Shown here: positions 1-9,329 of the stretch, piece by piece
How the letters are laid out: each line of letters begins with the position of its first letter
How positions within the stretch are numbered: the first letter of the stretch is position 1
Assembly: GCF_003651225.1 (NCBI RefSeq)
Contig: NZ_RCDB01000002.1
Location: forward strand, 806,001-870,000
From: Microbacterium telephonicum
GTDB taxonomy: Bacteria; Actinomycetota; Actinomycetes; Actinomycetales; Microbacteriaceae
DNA length: 64,000 bases
Direction of reading: 5' to 3'
The notes under the pieces: model-generated
Databases searched by the model: none
The model's input: only the letters and a program-made list of their open reading frames with translations
Told to the model about the DNA's origin: nothing
Program-made: the position numbers and the translations under genes

Positions 1-628
1 CCGCGATGTCGTGTTTGTAGCTCTTCTTCAGCGTCGGCGGCTCGGCGAGCTGCACGAGGTCGCCGTCGACGACGGCGCGCGCGTACCCCTTGGCGGAGAG
101 CTCCTTGAAGAGGTCGACGAACTCGCCCTTCTTCTGCGTGACGACGGGGGCGACGATCTGGTAGCGGGTGCGATCGGGCAGCTCCATGAGCTGGTCGGCG
201 ATCTGCTGCACGGTCTGACGCTGGATCTGCTCGCCACACTCGGGGCAGTGCGGGATGCCCACGCGTGCCCACAGCAGACGCATGTAGTCGTGGATCTCGG
301 TGATCGTGCCGACGGTCGAGCGCGGGTTGCGGTTGGTCGACTTCTGGTCGATGGAGACGGCGGGGCTGAGGCCCTCGATGAAGTCGACGTCGGGACGGTC
401 GACCTGACCGAGGAACTGCCGCGCATACGAGCTCAGCGACTCGACGTAGCGGCGCTGCCCCTCGGCGAAGATCGTGTCGAACGCGAGGCTCGATTTACCC
501 GAACCGGACAGGCCCGTGAACACGACGAGCGCGTCGCGCGGGATGTCGAGATCGACGTCTTTGAGGTTGTGCACGCGGGCGCCGCGGACGCTGAGCGTGG
601 AGTCGGTGGGAACGGGGACGATGGGCAC
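1..628 (-). CDS. uvrA: UvrABC excinuclease ATPase subunit A, N-terminal part (3' end outside window)
   Basis: UvrA is the damage-sensing ABC-type ATPase of nucleotide excision repair; it loads UvrB at lesions. About 209 codons are present, from a GTG start (626-628) through the first nucleotide-binding half. Read in this frame the protein has the Walker A motif GLSGSGKSS, then [13 protein letters not shown] and SPAVSIDQK, the usual UvrA order, and a CPECG half of the first zinc module. The GTG is chosen because the protein then begins just before the conserved RGARVHNLK segment and because a TAGACT -10 lies exactly 6 nt upstream. uvrB lies close by on the same strand. Translation runs off the left edge. 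Confidence 0.95.
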   Translation of the reverse strand, partial: MPIVPVPTDSTLSVRGARVHNLKDVDLDIPRDALVVFTGLSGSGKSSLAFDTIFAEGQRRYVESLSSYARQFLGQVDRPDVDFIEGLSPAVSIDQKSTNRNPRSTVGTITEIHDYMRLLWARVGIPHCPECGEQIQRQTVQQIADQLMELPDRTRYQIVAPVVTQKKGEFVDLFKELSAKGYARAVVDGDLVQLAEPPTLKKSYKHDIA

Positions 629-634
629 CGCACA

Positions 635-640
635 AGTCTA
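635..640 (-). promoter_or_regulatory. uvrA -10 element (leaderless), with damage-type motif at 649-657
   Basis: TAGACT sits 6 nt before the GTG. Eight nt further upstream is GTGTCGGAG (649-657, minus strand), which matches 7 of 9 positions of the mycobacterial RecA_NDp/PafBC consensus TTGTCRGTG at its normal 8-nt distance from the -10. Confidence 0.6.
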
Positions 641-671
641 GGTCGGGCCTCCGACACCGGCTCCGCTGCGC

Positions 672-1157
672 TCACTCTCCCGGTTCGGACGGCCCGGTGG
701 GCATCGCGCGCCGACCGGCGAACGGCGCCAGGGCGTCACGCAGCGCGACGAGCGCGGTGGCGTCGACACCGACGCGCGCCATGATCTGCACGGGCACCTC
801 GAGCGCCCGTGCGCGCAGCGCCCGTCCGGCCTCGGTGAGACCGATCCGCAGCACGCGCTCGTCGGCGGCGCTGCGCGCGCGGCTCACGAGACCCTGCGCC
901 TCCAGGCGCTTGACGAGCGGCGAGAGCGTCGCCGGCTCCATCGCGAGCTCGGCGGCGAGCTCCCCCAGAGCGCGCGGTGAGTCCTCCCACAGCGCGAGCA
1001 TCACGAGGTACTGGGGGTGGGTGAGGCCGAGCGGCTCGAGCACGGGCCGGTAGATCGAGACGACGTTGCGCGCGGCGGTGACCAGCGCGAAACAGAGCTG
1101 GTTCTCCAACTTCAACAGGTCGTCTCCGGGCACCTCACGCAGATCCACGGTCTCCAT
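672..1157 (-). CDS. MarR-family transcriptional regulator, OhrR-like
   Basis: A 161-aa winged-helix repressor of the MarR family. The N-terminal stretch LENQLCFAL carries a cysteine (C22) at the place of the peroxide-sensing cysteine of OhrR proteins, and THPQYLVMLALWE plus the ATLSPLVKRLEAQGLV recognition helix and DERVLRIGLTEAG wing are typical. It probably senses organic peroxides through C22, but the tyrosine usually three residues after the CFAL core is replaced by valine. No ohr peroxidase gene is adjacent; the divergent neighbour is a small zinc-ribbon gene with a palindrome between them. GGGAGG directly abuts the ATG, so GTG at 1146-1148 (9 nt from it) is an alternative start. Confidence 0.85.
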   Translation of the reverse strand: METVDLREVPGDDLLKLENQLCFALVTAARNVVSIYRPVLEPLGLTHPQYLVMLALWEDSPRALGELAAELAMEPATLSPLVKRLEAQGLVSRARSAADERVLRIGLTEAGRALRARALEVPVQIMARVGVDATALVALRDALAPFAGRRAMPTGPSEPGE

Positions 1158-1176
1158 CCTCCCATCGACCAGATTT

Positions 1177-1192
1177 GATTAGTACACTAATC
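1177..1192. promoter_or_regulatory. Palindromic operator between MarR-family gene and small zinc-ribbon gene
   Basis: Perfect inverted repeat GATTAGT-AC-ACTAATC in an otherwise very GC-rich region. It covers the likely -10 (TACACT, 1183-1188) of the + gene and lies 20 nt upstream of the regulator start, so binding would repress both directions. AT-rich palindromes of this size are typical MarR/OhrR operators; assignment to the neighbouring regulator is inference. Confidence 0.75.
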
Positions 1193-1195
1193 TTC

Positions 1196-1429
1196 ATGGC
1201 ACGAAAAGAGCGATCGCCGTTGCGTCAGCGGGTGCAGGATGCCGGCGGCTGGTACGCCTATCTCAATTCGCGCCTCATCCGCGCGGCGGGCCCGGCATCC
1301 GTCGGTCCGTACGACTCGGAGCCGGAGCCGGTGCGAACCGAGCGCGCCTGTCCGCTCTGCGGCGCGCCGATGTCGGCGCACACGTTCGACCGCACCGGCC
1401 CCAAGCCGCTCATGCACTGCCCCGCCTGA
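1196..1429 (+). CDS. Small conserved protein with CPLCG zinc-binding motif
   Basis: A 77-aa basic protein. The C-terminal third has CPLCGAPM and a lone later cysteine near the end (MHCP), so it could bind one zinc in a ribbon-like fold. The start ATG at 1196 is chosen over the TTG at 1175 because a TACACT -10 lies 7 nt before it and the TTG lies inside the operator. It is divergent from the MarR-type regulator and probably its target. Function unknown; the size and motif recall small actinobacterial hypothetical proteins. Confidence 0.65.
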   Translation: MARKERSPLRQRVQDAGGWYAYLNSRLIRAAGPASVGPYDSEPEPVRTERACPLCGAPMSAHTFDRTGPKPLMHCPA

Positions 1430-1452
1430 GCAACGGGACGAATCGCCGCCGC

Positions 1453-3534
1453 CTATGCGTGCCCGGCGCGCTCCATCGCCCGCAGCTCCTTCTTGAGGTC
1501 TTGTACCTCGTCGCGCAGCCGTGCGGCGAGCTCGAACTTCAGCTCTCCGGCGGCCGCGAGCATCTGGTTGGAGAGGTCTTCGATCGTCGCCTCCAGCTGC
1601 GCCGCCCCCTCAGCCGCGATGCCTTCGCGCCTTAGCTGCGGTGTCGGGCTCTTGCCCTTTCCGGACTTGTTCTTGGCAGAGGCCTTGCCCGAGAGCAGAT
1701 CACGCGTGTCGGCCGCCTCACGGGCGAGCACGTCGGTGATGTCGGCGATCTTCTTGCGCAGCGGCTGCGGGTCGATGCCGTTGGCGAGGTTGTAGGCGAT
1801 CTGCTTCTCGCGGCGCCGGTCGGTCTCCTCGATCGCCGCCGCCATCGAATCGGTCATCGTGTCGGCGTACATGTGCACTTCGCCGGAGACGTTGCGCGCC
1901 GCGCGCCCGATCGTCTGGATGAGCGACGTTCCGCTGCGCAGGAACCCCTCTTTGTCGGCATCGAGGATCGCCACGAGCGACACCTCCGGCAGGTCGAGGC
2001 CCTCGCGCAGCAGGTTGATGCCGACGAGGACGTCGTACACGCCGCTGCGCAGTTCGGTGAGCAGCTCGACGCGCCGCAGCGTGTCGACGTCGGAGTGGAG
2101 GTAGCGCACGCGCACACCGTGCTCGCCGAGGAAGTCGGTGAGCTCCTCGGCCATCTTCTTGGTCAGCGTGGTCACGAGCACGCGCTCGTCGCGCTCGACC
2201 CGGACGCGGATCTCCTCGAGGAGGTCGTCGATCTGCCCCTTGGAGGGCTTGACGAGGATCTGCGGGTCGACGAGGCCCGTCGGGCGGATGATCTGCTCGA
2301 CCACACCGTCGGCGATCCCCATCTCGTAGCGACCGGGTGTCGCCGACAGATACACCGTCTGGCCGACGCGCTGCTTGAACTCGTCGAAGCGCAGCGGGCG
2401 GTTGTCCATCGCGCTGGGCAGGCGGAATCCGTGGTCGACGAGGGTGCGCTTGCGCGAAGCGTCTCCCTCGTACATGGCTCCGATCTGCGGCACCGTCACG
2501 TGCGACTCGTCGATGACCATGAGGAAGTCGTCGGGGAAGAAGTCCAGCAGCGTGTGCGGCGGCTCTCCCGGCCCGCGACCGTCGAGGTGGCGCGAGTAGT
2601 TCTCGATGCCGGAGCAGAAGCCGAGCTGCTGCAGCATCTCGAGGTCGAACGTCGTGCGCATCCGCAGCCGCTGCGCCTCGAGCAGCTTGCCCTGCCCTTC
2701 GAGCTCTTTCAGGCGCTCGCCCAGTTCGTGCTCGATCGTGCCGATGGCGCGCTGCACGGTCTCTGTGCCCGCGGCGTAGTGGGTCGCCGGGAAGATCGGG
2801 ACGCTGTCGAGCTTCTGCACCACGTCTCCGGTGAGCGGATGCAGCATGTAGAGACCCTCGATCTCGTCGCCGAACATCTCGACCCGGATGGCGTACTCCT
2901 CATAGACCGGGATGATCTCGATCGTGTCGCCGCGTACCCGGAAGTTGCCGCGCGAGAAGTCGACGTCGTTGCGGTTGTACTGCATCGCGATGAACTTGCG
3001 GATCAGGGCGTCGCGGTCGTACCGCTCCCCCACCTGCAGTGCGACCATCGCGCGCAGGTACTCCTCGGGCGAACCGAGGCCGTAGATGCACGAGACGGTG
3101 GAGACGACGACGACGTCGCGGCGACTCAGCAGCGAGTTGGTCGTGGAGTGGCGCAGCCGCTCGACCTCGGCGTTGACCGAGGAGTCCTTCTCGATGAAGG
3201 TGTCGGTCTGCGGCACGTAGGCCTCGGGCTGGTAGTAGTCGTAGTAGCTGACGAAGTACTCGACCGCATTGTGCGGCATGAGGTCGCGGAACTCGTTGGC
3301 CAGCTGGGCGGCCAGGGTCTTGTTGTGCGCGAGCACGAGCGTGGGCCGCTGCACCTGCTCGATGAGCCAGGCCGTCGTGGCCGACTTGCCGGTTCCGGTC
3401 GCGCCCAGCAGCACGACGTCGGTCTCGCCGGCGTTGATGCGCGCCGCGAGGTCGGCGATCGCCTGCGGCTGATCGCCACTCGGGGCGTACTCGCTCACGA
3501 CCTCGAAGGGCCGCACGGATCGCGTGGTCTGCAT
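1453..3534 (-). CDS. uvrB: UvrABC excinuclease helicase subunit B
   Basis: A 693-aa protein that receives damaged DNA from UvrA and recruits UvrC. Walker A GATGTGKS lies at residues 44-51, the [10 protein letters not shown] beta-hairpin that clamps one DNA strand follows near residue 95, then the DESHV helicase motif, motif V/VI ([22 protein letters not shown]) and a C-terminal UVR motif for UvrC contact. Length is normal. The frame is open upstream, but ATG at 3532-3534 gives the standard N-terminus and has TACGCT exactly 6 nt before it. coaE lies 44 bp upstream on the same strand but uvrB has its own promoter. Confidence 0.97.
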   Translation of the reverse strand: MQTTRSVRPFEVVSEYAPSGDQPQAIADLAARINAGETDVVLLGATGTGKSATTAWLIEQVQRPTLVLAHNKTLAAQLANEFRDLMPHNAVEYFVSYYDYYQPEAYVPQTDTFIEKDSSVNAEVERLRHSTTNSLLSRRDVVVVSTVSCIYGLGSPEEYLRAMVALQVGERYDRDALIRKFIAMQYNRNDVDFSRGNFRVRGDTIEIIPVYEEYAIRVEMFGDEIEGLYMLHPLTGDVVQKLDSVPIFPATHYAAGTETVQRAIGTIEHELGERLKELEGQGKLLEAQRLRMRTTFDLEMLQQLGFCSGIENYSRHLDGRGPGEPPHTLLDFFPDDFLMVIDESHVTVPQIGAMYEGDASRKRTLVDHGFRLPSAMDNRPLRFDEFKQRVGQTVYLSATPGRYEMGIADGVVEQIIRPTGLVDPQILVKPSKGQIDDLLEEIRVRVERDERVLVTTLTKKMAEELTDFLGEHGVRVRYLHSDVDTLRRVELLTELRSGVYDVLVGINLLREGLDLPEVSLVAILDADKEGFLRSGTSLIQTIGRAARNVSGEVHMYADTMTDSMAAAIEETDRRREKQIAYNLANGIDPQPLRKKIADITDVLAREAADTRDLLSGKASAKNKSGKGKSPTPQLRREGIAAEGAAQLEATIEDLSNQMLAAAGELKFELAARLRDEVQDLKKELRAMERAGHA

Positions 3535-3540
3535 CCTTCC

Positions 3541-3546
3541 AGCGTA
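3541..3546 (-). promoter_or_regulatory. uvrB -10 element with best damage-promoter motif in the window (3555-3563)
   Basis: TACGCT lies 6 nt before the uvrB ATG. GTGTCGGTG (3555-3563, minus strand) precedes it by exactly 8 nt and matches the RecA_NDp/PafBC consensus TTGTCRGTG-N8-TANNNT at 8 of 9 motif positions. DNA-damage induction is therefore likely, by inference from mycobacteria. Confidence 0.65.
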
Positions 3547-3578
3547 GGCGGGACCACCGACACCGGGGCGGCGTCCAC

Positions 3579-4184
3579 TCAGTCCGTGCGCGCGGCCAGG
3601 CGCTCCCACAACTCGGCGACCTGGCGCTCGGTGTCGCCCATGGTCCCCGTGGTGTCGATCACGACGTCGGCGATGGCGAGCCGTCGCTCGTCGGAGACCT
3701 GCGCCGCGATGCGGGCGTCGGCGTCCGCCGGCGCCATCCCCCGCAGCGCGACCAGCCGCTCACGGCGCTGGGAGGCGGGCGCGTGGGCGACGACGACGAG
3801 GTCCCACGGATCGTCGACGCGCGCCTCGACCAGCAGCGGGACGTCGTAGACGACGACCGCATCCGGGTCGGCCGCGGCCGCGGCCTCGAAACGACGCTGC
3901 GATTCGATCCGCACCTTGGGATGCACGATCGCGTTGAGCCGCTGCAGCGCCTCCGGGTCGCCGAACACTCTCGCGCCGAGCGCCGCGCGATCGAGCGCAC
4001 CGTCCTCCCCCAGCACGTCCTCGCCGAAAGCGCCGACGATCGCGGCGAGCACGGGCGTGCCCGGCTGCTGCACGTCCCGGACGATGGCGTCGGCGTCGAC
4101 GATCACGGCGCCGCGCGCCGCCAGCAGCTGCGCGACGGTGGACTTACCCGACGCGATGCCGCCGGTGAGCGCGATGAGGGACAC
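3579..4184 (-). CDS. coaE: Dephospho-CoA kinase
   Basis: A 201-aa P-loop kinase that phosphorylates the 3' hydroxyl of dephospho-CoA, the last step of coenzyme A synthesis. The P-loop GGIASGKST is at residues 8-16, followed by DADAIVRD, the VHP motif (NAIVHPKVR) and YDVPLLVEA, all diagnostic of CoaE. It lacks the long C-terminal UPF0157 fusion found in mycobacterial CoaE. The start is GTG; translation begins directly at the fold. The gene sits between uvrB and a response regulator and is probably monocistronic or weakly coupled to uvrB. Confidence 0.95.
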   Translation of the reverse strand: MSLIALTGGIASGKSTVAQLLAARGAVIVDADAIVRDVQQPGTPVLAAIVGAFGEDVLGEDGALDRAALGARVFGDPEALQRLNAIVHPKVRIESQRRFEAAAAADPDAVVVYDVPLLVEARVDDPWDLVVVAHAPASQRRERLVALRGMAPADADARIAAQVSDERRLAIADVVIDTTGTMGDTERQVAELWERLAARTD

Positions 4185-4245
4185 GAGGCCATCGTGCCAC
4201 GACGGTTAGCATGGAGGCTTGCCGCCCGCACCTCGGGGAGGACCC

Positions 4246-4944
4246 ATGGCACCCACCGCCGTCGTCGTCGAAGACGAATCGGACATCAGCGGGCTCATCA
4301 CCACCGTGCTCGAGTCGTGCGGGTACGAGGTGCACGCCGCCGCCGACGGACTGTCGGCGGTCGAGCTCATCCGCCGCGTGGAGCCGCAGTTGACGACGCT
4401 GGACGTGAACATCCCCGGCATCGACGGCCTCGAGGTCGCGCGCCGCATCCGGGCGTTCAGCGACACCTACATCATCTTCATCTCCGCCTTCGTCGAGCCG
4501 GGCGACGCAGAGCGCGCCCGCGCCGCCGGCGGAGACGAGTACCTCGGCAAGCCCTTCCGTCCCCGCGACCTGCGCGCCCGGGTCACCGCCCTCCCCGCGC
4601 AGGGTAGGGTGCCCGTCGAGGCGTCCGGGTCGACGTCGGTCGCGTTCGCCGATGTCGAGGTGGATGCGTACGGCGCCCGCATCGCGGGGGTGCCGGTGCG
4701 TCCGGACCCCGCCGAGACCGCTGTGCTGCGCGCGCTCGTGCGCGCCCCCGGACGCCGTGTGCCCAAGACCGACCTCGCGCTGCTGCTGCGCGGCGACCGT
4801 TCACGGGAGAGCGAGCCCGGCACCGACGAGCTGCTCGCCGTGGAGAAGGCGGTCGGCAGTCTGCGTGCCCGCCTCGACGCGGCGGGGTCGACCGCGACGA
4901 TCGAGTCGGTGCTGGGCGCGTCGTATCGTCTCGTCCCACGCTGA
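4246..4944 (+). CDS. OmpR/PhoB-type response regulator
   Basis: A 232-aa two-component regulator. Residues 1-115 form a receiver domain with acidic pocket E9/D10, phosphoacceptor D53 (TTLDVNIPG), S80 and K102 (LGKPF). Residues about 130-232 form a winged-helix DNA-binding domain ending in VLGASYRLVP, a somewhat divergent version. The ATG at 4246 follows GGGGAGGA at 5-nt spacing; an upstream in-frame TTG at 4219 lacks support. A histidine kinase lies convergently on the opposite strand about 1.2 kb away, with a GGDEF-like membrane protein between. The pairing is likely but not proved. Confidence 0.88.
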   Translation: MAPTAVVVEDESDISGLITTVLESCGYEVHAAADGLSAVELIRRVEPQLTTLDVNIPGIDGLEVARRIRAFSDTYIIFISAFVEPGDAERARAAGGDEYLGKPFRPRDLRARVTALPAQGRVPVEASGSTSVAFADVEVDAYGARIAGVPVRPDPAETAVLRALVRAPGRRVPKTDLALLLRGDRSRESEPGTDELLAVEKAVGSLRARLDAAGSTATIESVLGASYRLVPR

Positions 4945-4951
4945 GCGGAGG

Positions 4952-6115
4952 TCAGAGCGGGTCGGCCAGCACGACCGCCGTGGTCCAGCCGGCCGCGCCG
5001 CGCTCGGCCGCGCCGGCCGCGGCGGTCAGCAGCCCCGAGGCTCCGTACCCGTTGACGTCGCTCAGCGCGACACCGACACCGACGCCCGGAAGTGCGCCGC
5101 CGGTGACGGCATCCAGTCCCGTCAGCAGCGACCGGTACAGTGCCATCGCGTGACGTCGGGCATCGGCGGCGGATGCGGCGACCCATGCGACCCCGAGGGA
5201 ATCGCCGTCGGTCTCGCCGACCAGCACGAGCGCCGGCGATCCGTCGAGCACGCCGGCCCGCAGCGCCTCCCAGAGCTCGTCGGAGACGTCGGCGCCGTAG
5301 GCCCGCTCGATCGAGGCGAGATCGTCGAAGTGCACGATGGCGACCGCGACGAGCTCGTCGCGCCGCTGCGCCCGGGCGCACAGCTCGTCGAGATCCCGGC
5401 GGAAGACGTCGCGCGGGCGTACGGCGAACGCAGCGTCGACGGTGGCCGCGCCGATCCCGCCGCGGATGCGTGAACGGGTGGACTGCAGCACCGACGTGGC
5501 CACGACCGCCGTGATGGTGAGGGTCACCGTCAGCACGCTCGTGATGGCGGTGGAGAACCACGTCTGGAACAGTGCGGAGTGCGGCCCCGCCGCCAGGAAC
5601 GCGATGCTCCGGGCCAGGTAATAGGCCGACTGGACGCAGAACACGATGCCGAGCGGCCTGGCGACGCGCGCGCGATGCAGCTCGCCGGTGAAGCACTCGA
5701 CGGCGGCCATCCCCGCCAGCACCATGAGCGCTGCGAACATCCAGACCGCACCCGCCCAGTCGCCGAGGTCTTCCCATTCCCAGGAAGTGGCGGCACCGAC
5801 CAGCACGCTCGTCGCCGCGACGAAGATCCCGGCCAGTCCGACGGGTTTGCGGTTGAACGCCCGGCATCCGAGCCACATGCCGCCCGTTGCGACGATGTAC
5901 GCGGCGTTTCCGGCAGACACCGCCCACCATGTCTCCGGCTGCCAGGCCCAGACGAGGTAGGACACCGTCGTGAGCACGGCCGCCAGGTAGCCGAGCGACC
6001 AGAGTTGCCCCGGAGCCGCATCGTGGCGGCGCACGGTGTCGATGAGGAACAGCGTCGCGCTGACGACGATGACGAGCGCGGTGAAGGCCGCGACGGTGAA
6101 GGGATCGACGATCAT
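4952..6115 (-). CDS. Membrane protein with degenerate GGDEF-like C-terminal domain
   Basis: A 387-aa protein. The first about 215 residues hold six hydrophobic segments. The cytoplasmic remainder has the layout of a diguanylate cyclase domain: VAIVHFDDLASIERAYG, then a strand-loop where GGDEF should be, then a VGVGVALSD strand and an ALYR-like end. At the active-site turn the sequence reads ETDGDS instead of GGDEF, so cyclic di-GMP synthesis is unlikely and nucleotide sensing or a structural role is more plausible. Its ATG overlaps the stop of the histidine kinase by four bases (ATGA), which means tight translational coupling with that kinase. The family assignment rests on pattern only. Confidence 0.7.
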   Translation of the reverse strand: MIVDPFTVAAFTALVIVVSATLFLIDTVRRHDAAPGQLWSLGYLAAVLTTVSYLVWAWQPETWWAVSAGNAAYIVATGGMWLGCRAFNRKPVGLAGIFVAATSVLVGAATSWEWEDLGDWAGAVWMFAALMVLAGMAAVECFTGELHRARVARPLGIVFCVQSAYYLARSIAFLAAGPHSALFQTWFSTAITSVLTVTLTITAVVATSVLQSTRSRIRGGIGAATVDAAFAVRPRDVFRRDLDELCARAQRRDELVAVAIVHFDDLASIERAYGADVSDELWEALRAGVLDGSPALVLVGETDGDSLGVAWVAASAADARRHAMALYRSLLTGLDAVTGGALPGVGVGVALSDVNGYGASGLLTAAAGAAERGAAGWTTAVVLADPL

Positions 6116-7770
6116 GCGTGCTCCCGCCCGCGCCCGGTCGGACGCGAGGTCGGCAGCGTCACGGTGAAGGTGGCGCCGAGACCCAGCGTGCTGGTCACGG
6201 TGATGTCGCCGCCGTGGCGTCGCACGATGTCCCGGCTGATCGCGAGCCCGAGGCCGTTGCCGCTCACGTCGGAGCGCCCCACTGCGGCTCCGCGGTAATA
6301 CCGCTGGAAGACGCCTGCCAGATCTTCCTCGCTGAGGCCCACCCCGGTGTCGGCGACGATGATCTCGGTCGCCTCGCCGTCCATGCGCGTCACGACGGAG
6401 ACGTGACCGCCCGGGCGGTTGTATTTGACGGCGTTGGAGAGCAGGTTGTGGCACACCTGCTGCAGGCGCACCGGGTCGGCGTGCACCCGCGCGGGCAGGA
6501 TGCCGGTCGCGTCGATCGCGACGTCCCGCTCGGCGGCGGCGGGCCGCAGCGACTCGACCGCCGCACGCACGACGGCGGCGGCGTCGACGTCGGCGGGGGT
6601 CAGCGGCAGCTGGGCACCGGCCTGGGCCGTGCTGGAGGCGGCGAGCACGTCGCCGACGAGCGCGAGCAGCTGCTCCGCGTTGCGATCGGCGATCTCGAGG
6701 TACTCGGACGCCTGTTGCGGCAGGCCCGGGACGTCGGCGGCGAGCTCGACGAAGCCGAGGATCGACGTGAGGGGGGTGCGCAGCTCGTGCGAAACCGATG
6801 CGACGAGCGCGTCGCGCTCGCGCAGGGCGGCGGTCTCGGCCGTGACGTCGCGCGTGACCAGCACCGCCCCGGTGTCGCGCCCGCCTTCGACGACGCGTCG
6901 CGCCGACACGCTCACGGCCTTCTCCGACCCGTCGGGCCACCGCAGCCACACGCGATGGTCGTCGAACGCCTCCCCGCGCCGGGCCCGCGCGATGGGCCAG
7001 TCGTCGCGGCCGAGCGGGGTCGTGGCGGCGGCATCCGCATAGATCGTCGCGCGCTCGCGTGCGCTGTTGAACTCGGTGTGCGCCTCGTTGGCCATCGAGA
7101 TCGTGCCGTCGGACTCGATGCGCACGATGCCGAAGTCGACACCGTCCAGGGCATCGGTCACGAGCTGCTCGTGGCGGCGCGCGCGCTCGAGAGACGTCCG
7201 CAGCATCGCGGCCTGCGTGTCGAGAAGCCGCTCCTGCGCCCGCGCCCGGCGGGAAGCGAGGTAGGTCGCGGTCCCGACGACGATCAACGCGACCGGCAGC
7301 AGCACGAGCGAGAAGACGGTCCCCTGGCGGGGTTGGATCAGCGACGAGCCGAAATAGCACGCGAGGGTGAAGCCGAGGCCCAGGAGGTATCCCGTCGCCG
7401 CGAAGGACGTGCACAGCCACAGCAGCGGGAAGAACCACAGCAGCGTGTAGCCCGCGGTCGGGTCGGACAGGCGCATGAGCGTGATCGCGACGATGTCCAG
7501 CAGCGGGATGAGCATCGCGAAGATCGCGGGCAGGCGATGCCAGGGCACCGCGAACGCCGCTGCGGTGAGCAGCCACACGAGGGCGACGCCGACGAAGAAC
7601 TCGTCCTGGTCGTCCCCGGCGACGGCGCCGACCACGAACAGGGTGACCACGAGCACGGCCGCGGCCAGCAGCAGCTGGTTGATGCGCACGGTGCGCGATC
7701 CGGCCCGGTCCGAGAAGAGCCGGTCCAGCCATGCGGGCGTGGGCCTCTCGGCGGCGCGGTCATCGGTCAC
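6112..7770 (-). CDS. Membrane sensor histidine kinase with PAS domain
   Basis: A 552-aa kinase. Residues about 30-175 contain five or six membrane helices without a large outer loop, suggesting a membrane or internal signal. A short coiled coil leads into a PAS-like domain (about 200-310), then HisKA with SVSHELRTP (H328) and HATPase with HNLLSNAVKYN (N446), DTGVGL, FQRYYRG and GNGLGLAIS. The start is GTG with TAGCGT 6 nt upstream. It is co-translated with the GGDEF-like membrane protein and faces a response regulator, its likely partner. The signal is unknown. Confidence 0.92.
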   Translation of the reverse strand: MTDDRAAERPTPAWLDRLFSDRAGSRTVRINQLLLAAAVLVVTLFVVGAVAGDDQDEFFVGVALVWLLTAAAFAVPWHRLPAIFAMLIPLLDIVAITLMRLSDPTAGYTLLWFFPLLWLCTSFAATGYLLGLGFTLACYFGSSLIQPRQGTVFSLVLLPVALIVVGTATYLASRRARAQERLLDTQAAMLRTSLERARRHEQLVTDALDGVDFGIVRIESDGTISMANEAHTEFNSARERATIYADAAATTPLGRDDWPIARARRGEAFDDHRVWLRWPDGSEKAVSVSARRVVEGGRDTGAVLVTRDVTAETAALRERDALVASVSHELRTPLTSILGFVELAADVPGLPQQASEYLEIADRNAEQLLALVGDVLAASSTAQAGAQLPLTPADVDAAAVVRAAVESLRPAAAERDVAIDATGILPARVHADPVRLQQVCHNLLSNAVKYNRPGGHVSVVTRMDGEATEIIVADTGVGLSEEDLAGVFQRYYRGAAVGRSDVSGNGLGLAISRDIVRRHGGDITVTSTLGLGATFTVTLPTSRPTGRGREHA

Positions 7771-7776
7771 GTCTCG

Positions 7777-7782
7777 ACGCTA
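7777..7782 (-). promoter_or_regulatory. Histidine kinase -10 element (leaderless)
   Basis: TAGCGT lies exactly 6 nt before the GTG start, which supports that start. No convincing -35 hexamer is visible. Confidence 0.5.
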
Positions 7783-7824
7783 GCGGGTGCGGCACCCCTC
7801 GCGCGCCGCGACGCCCGGGAACGG

Positions 7825-7860
7825 CGAACGGGCCGGGACCTCGCGGTCCCGACCCGTTCG
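7825..7860 (-). terminator. Hairpin terminator after rpsA
   Basis: A long stem formed by CGAACGGG..CCGGGACC and its complement across a TCGC-type loop, 17 bp after the rpsA stop. One unpaired base interrupts the stem and no T-run follows, as is common in high-GC actinobacteria. Confidence 0.7.
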
Positions 7861-7877
7861 TACGGTGTGTCAGCCGA

Positions 7878-9329
7878 TCAGCGGCCGGACAGCTTCTCGC
7901 GCAGAGCGGCGAGCGCCTCGTCGTCGGCCAGCGTGCCGCCCGAGGAGTTCGAGTCGGACGAGAAGGACGACGCGCCGGTCTCGACCGGGGCGGCAGCCTC
8001 GGCCTCAAGCGCCTTGGCGACGGCGGCCTTGTGCGCCTCCCAGCGACCCTGGGCGGCGGCGTACTCCTGCTCCCACTTCTCGCGCTGGGCGTCGAAGCCC
8101 TCGAGCCACTGGTTGGTCTCGGGGTCGAAGCCCTCGGGGTACTTGTACTCGCCGTTCTCGTCGTACTCGGTCGCCATGCCGTACAGCGCCGGGTCGAACT
8201 CGGTGCCGTTGGGGTCGACCGACTCGTTGGCCTGCTTCAGCGACAGCGAGATGCGGCGACGCTCGAGGTCGATGTCGATGATCTTGACGAAGACCTCTTC
8301 GCCGACCGACACGACCTGCTCGGCGAGCTCGACGTGCTTGCCCGACAGCTCGGAGATGTGCACGAGGCCCTCGATGCCGTCGGCGACGCGGACGAACGCG
8401 CCGAACGGGACGAGCTTGGTGACCTTGCCCGGAGCGACCTGGCCGATCGCGTGCGTGCGGGCGAAGACCTGCCACGGGTCCTCCTGCGTCGCCTTGAGCG
8501 AGAGCGAGACGCGCTCGCGGTCGAGGTCGACCTCGAGGATCTCGACGGTGACCTCCTGGCCCACCTCGACGACCTCGGAGGCGTGCTCGATGTGCTTCCA
8601 GGAGAGCTCGGAGACGTGCACGAGACCGTCGACGCCGCCGAGGTCGACGAACGCACCGAAGTTGACGATCGACGAGACGACGCCCTTGCGGACCTGGCCC
8701 TTGTGCAGGTTGTTGAGGAACGTGGTGCGCGACTCGGACTGCGTCTGCTCGAGCAGGGCGCGGCGCGAGAGCACGACGTTGTTGCGGTTCTTGTCGAGCT
8801 CGAGGATCTTCGCCTCGATCTCCTGGCCGAGGTACGGCGTCAGGTCGCGGACGCGGCGCAGCTCGATGAGCGAGGCCGGCAGGAAGCCGCGGAGGCCGAT
8901 GTCGACGATGAGACCGCCCTTGACGACCTCGATGACCGAACCGGTCACGACACCGTCGTTCTCCTTGATCTTCTCGACGTCGCCCCAGGCGCGCTCGTAC
9001 TGGGCGCGCTTCTTGGACAGGATGAGACGACCTTCCTTGTCCTCCTTCTGGAGAACCAGGGCCTCGACCTCGTCGCCGACCTTGACGACCTCGTTGGGGT
9101 CGACGTCGTGCTTGATGGAAAGCTCGCGCGAGGGGATGACGCCCTCGGTCTTGAAGCCCACGTCGAGGAGGACCTCGTCGCGGTCGACCTTCACGACGGT
9201 TCCTTCGATGAGGTCGCCGTCGTTGAAGGACTTGATGGTGAGTTCGACCGCGGCGAGGAAGTCCTCAGCGGATCCGATGTCGTTGATCGCGATCTGCTTG
9301 GTAGCCGGGGCGGTCGTTGCGGTAGTCAT
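7878..9329 (-). CDS. rpsA: 30S ribosomal protein S1
   Basis: A 483-aa RNA-binding protein that helps load mRNA on the ribosome. Four S1 (OB-fold) repeats are visible at about residues 36-105, 122-190, 208-276 and 293-362, each with the GxVxxVxxxGAFVDL-type core; repeats 3 and 4 (VNFGAFVDLGGVDGLVHVSEL and its relative) are the most regular. The acidic C-terminal tail beyond residue 370 is Ser/Glu/Ala-rich and is typical of actinobacterial S1. Length fits the four-domain form. It has a 5' leader of over 100 nt that could carry autoregulation, as known for S1 in other bacteria. Confidence 0.97.
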   Translation of the reverse strand: MTTATTAPATKQIAINDIGSAEDFLAAVELTIKSFNDGDLIEGTVVKVDRDEVLLDVGFKTEGVIPSRELSIKHDVDPNEVVKVGDEVEALVLQKEDKEGRLILSKKRAQYERAWGDVEKIKENDGVVTGSVIEVVKGGLIVDIGLRGFLPASLIELRRVRDLTPYLGQEIEAKILELDKNRNNVVLSRRALLEQTQSESRTTFLNNLHKGQVRKGVVSSIVNFGAFVDLGGVDGLVHVSELSWKHIEHASEVVEVGQEVTVEILEVDLDRERVSLSLKATQEDPWQVFARTHAIGQVAPGKVTKLVPFGAFVRVADGIEGLVHISELSGKHVELAEQVVSVGEEVFVKIIDIDLERRRISLSLKQANESVDPNGTEFDPALYGMATEYDENGEYKYPEGFDPETNQWLEGFDAQREKWEQEYAAAQGRWEAHKAAVAKALEAEAAAPVETGASSFSSDSNSSGGTLADDEALAALREKLSGR

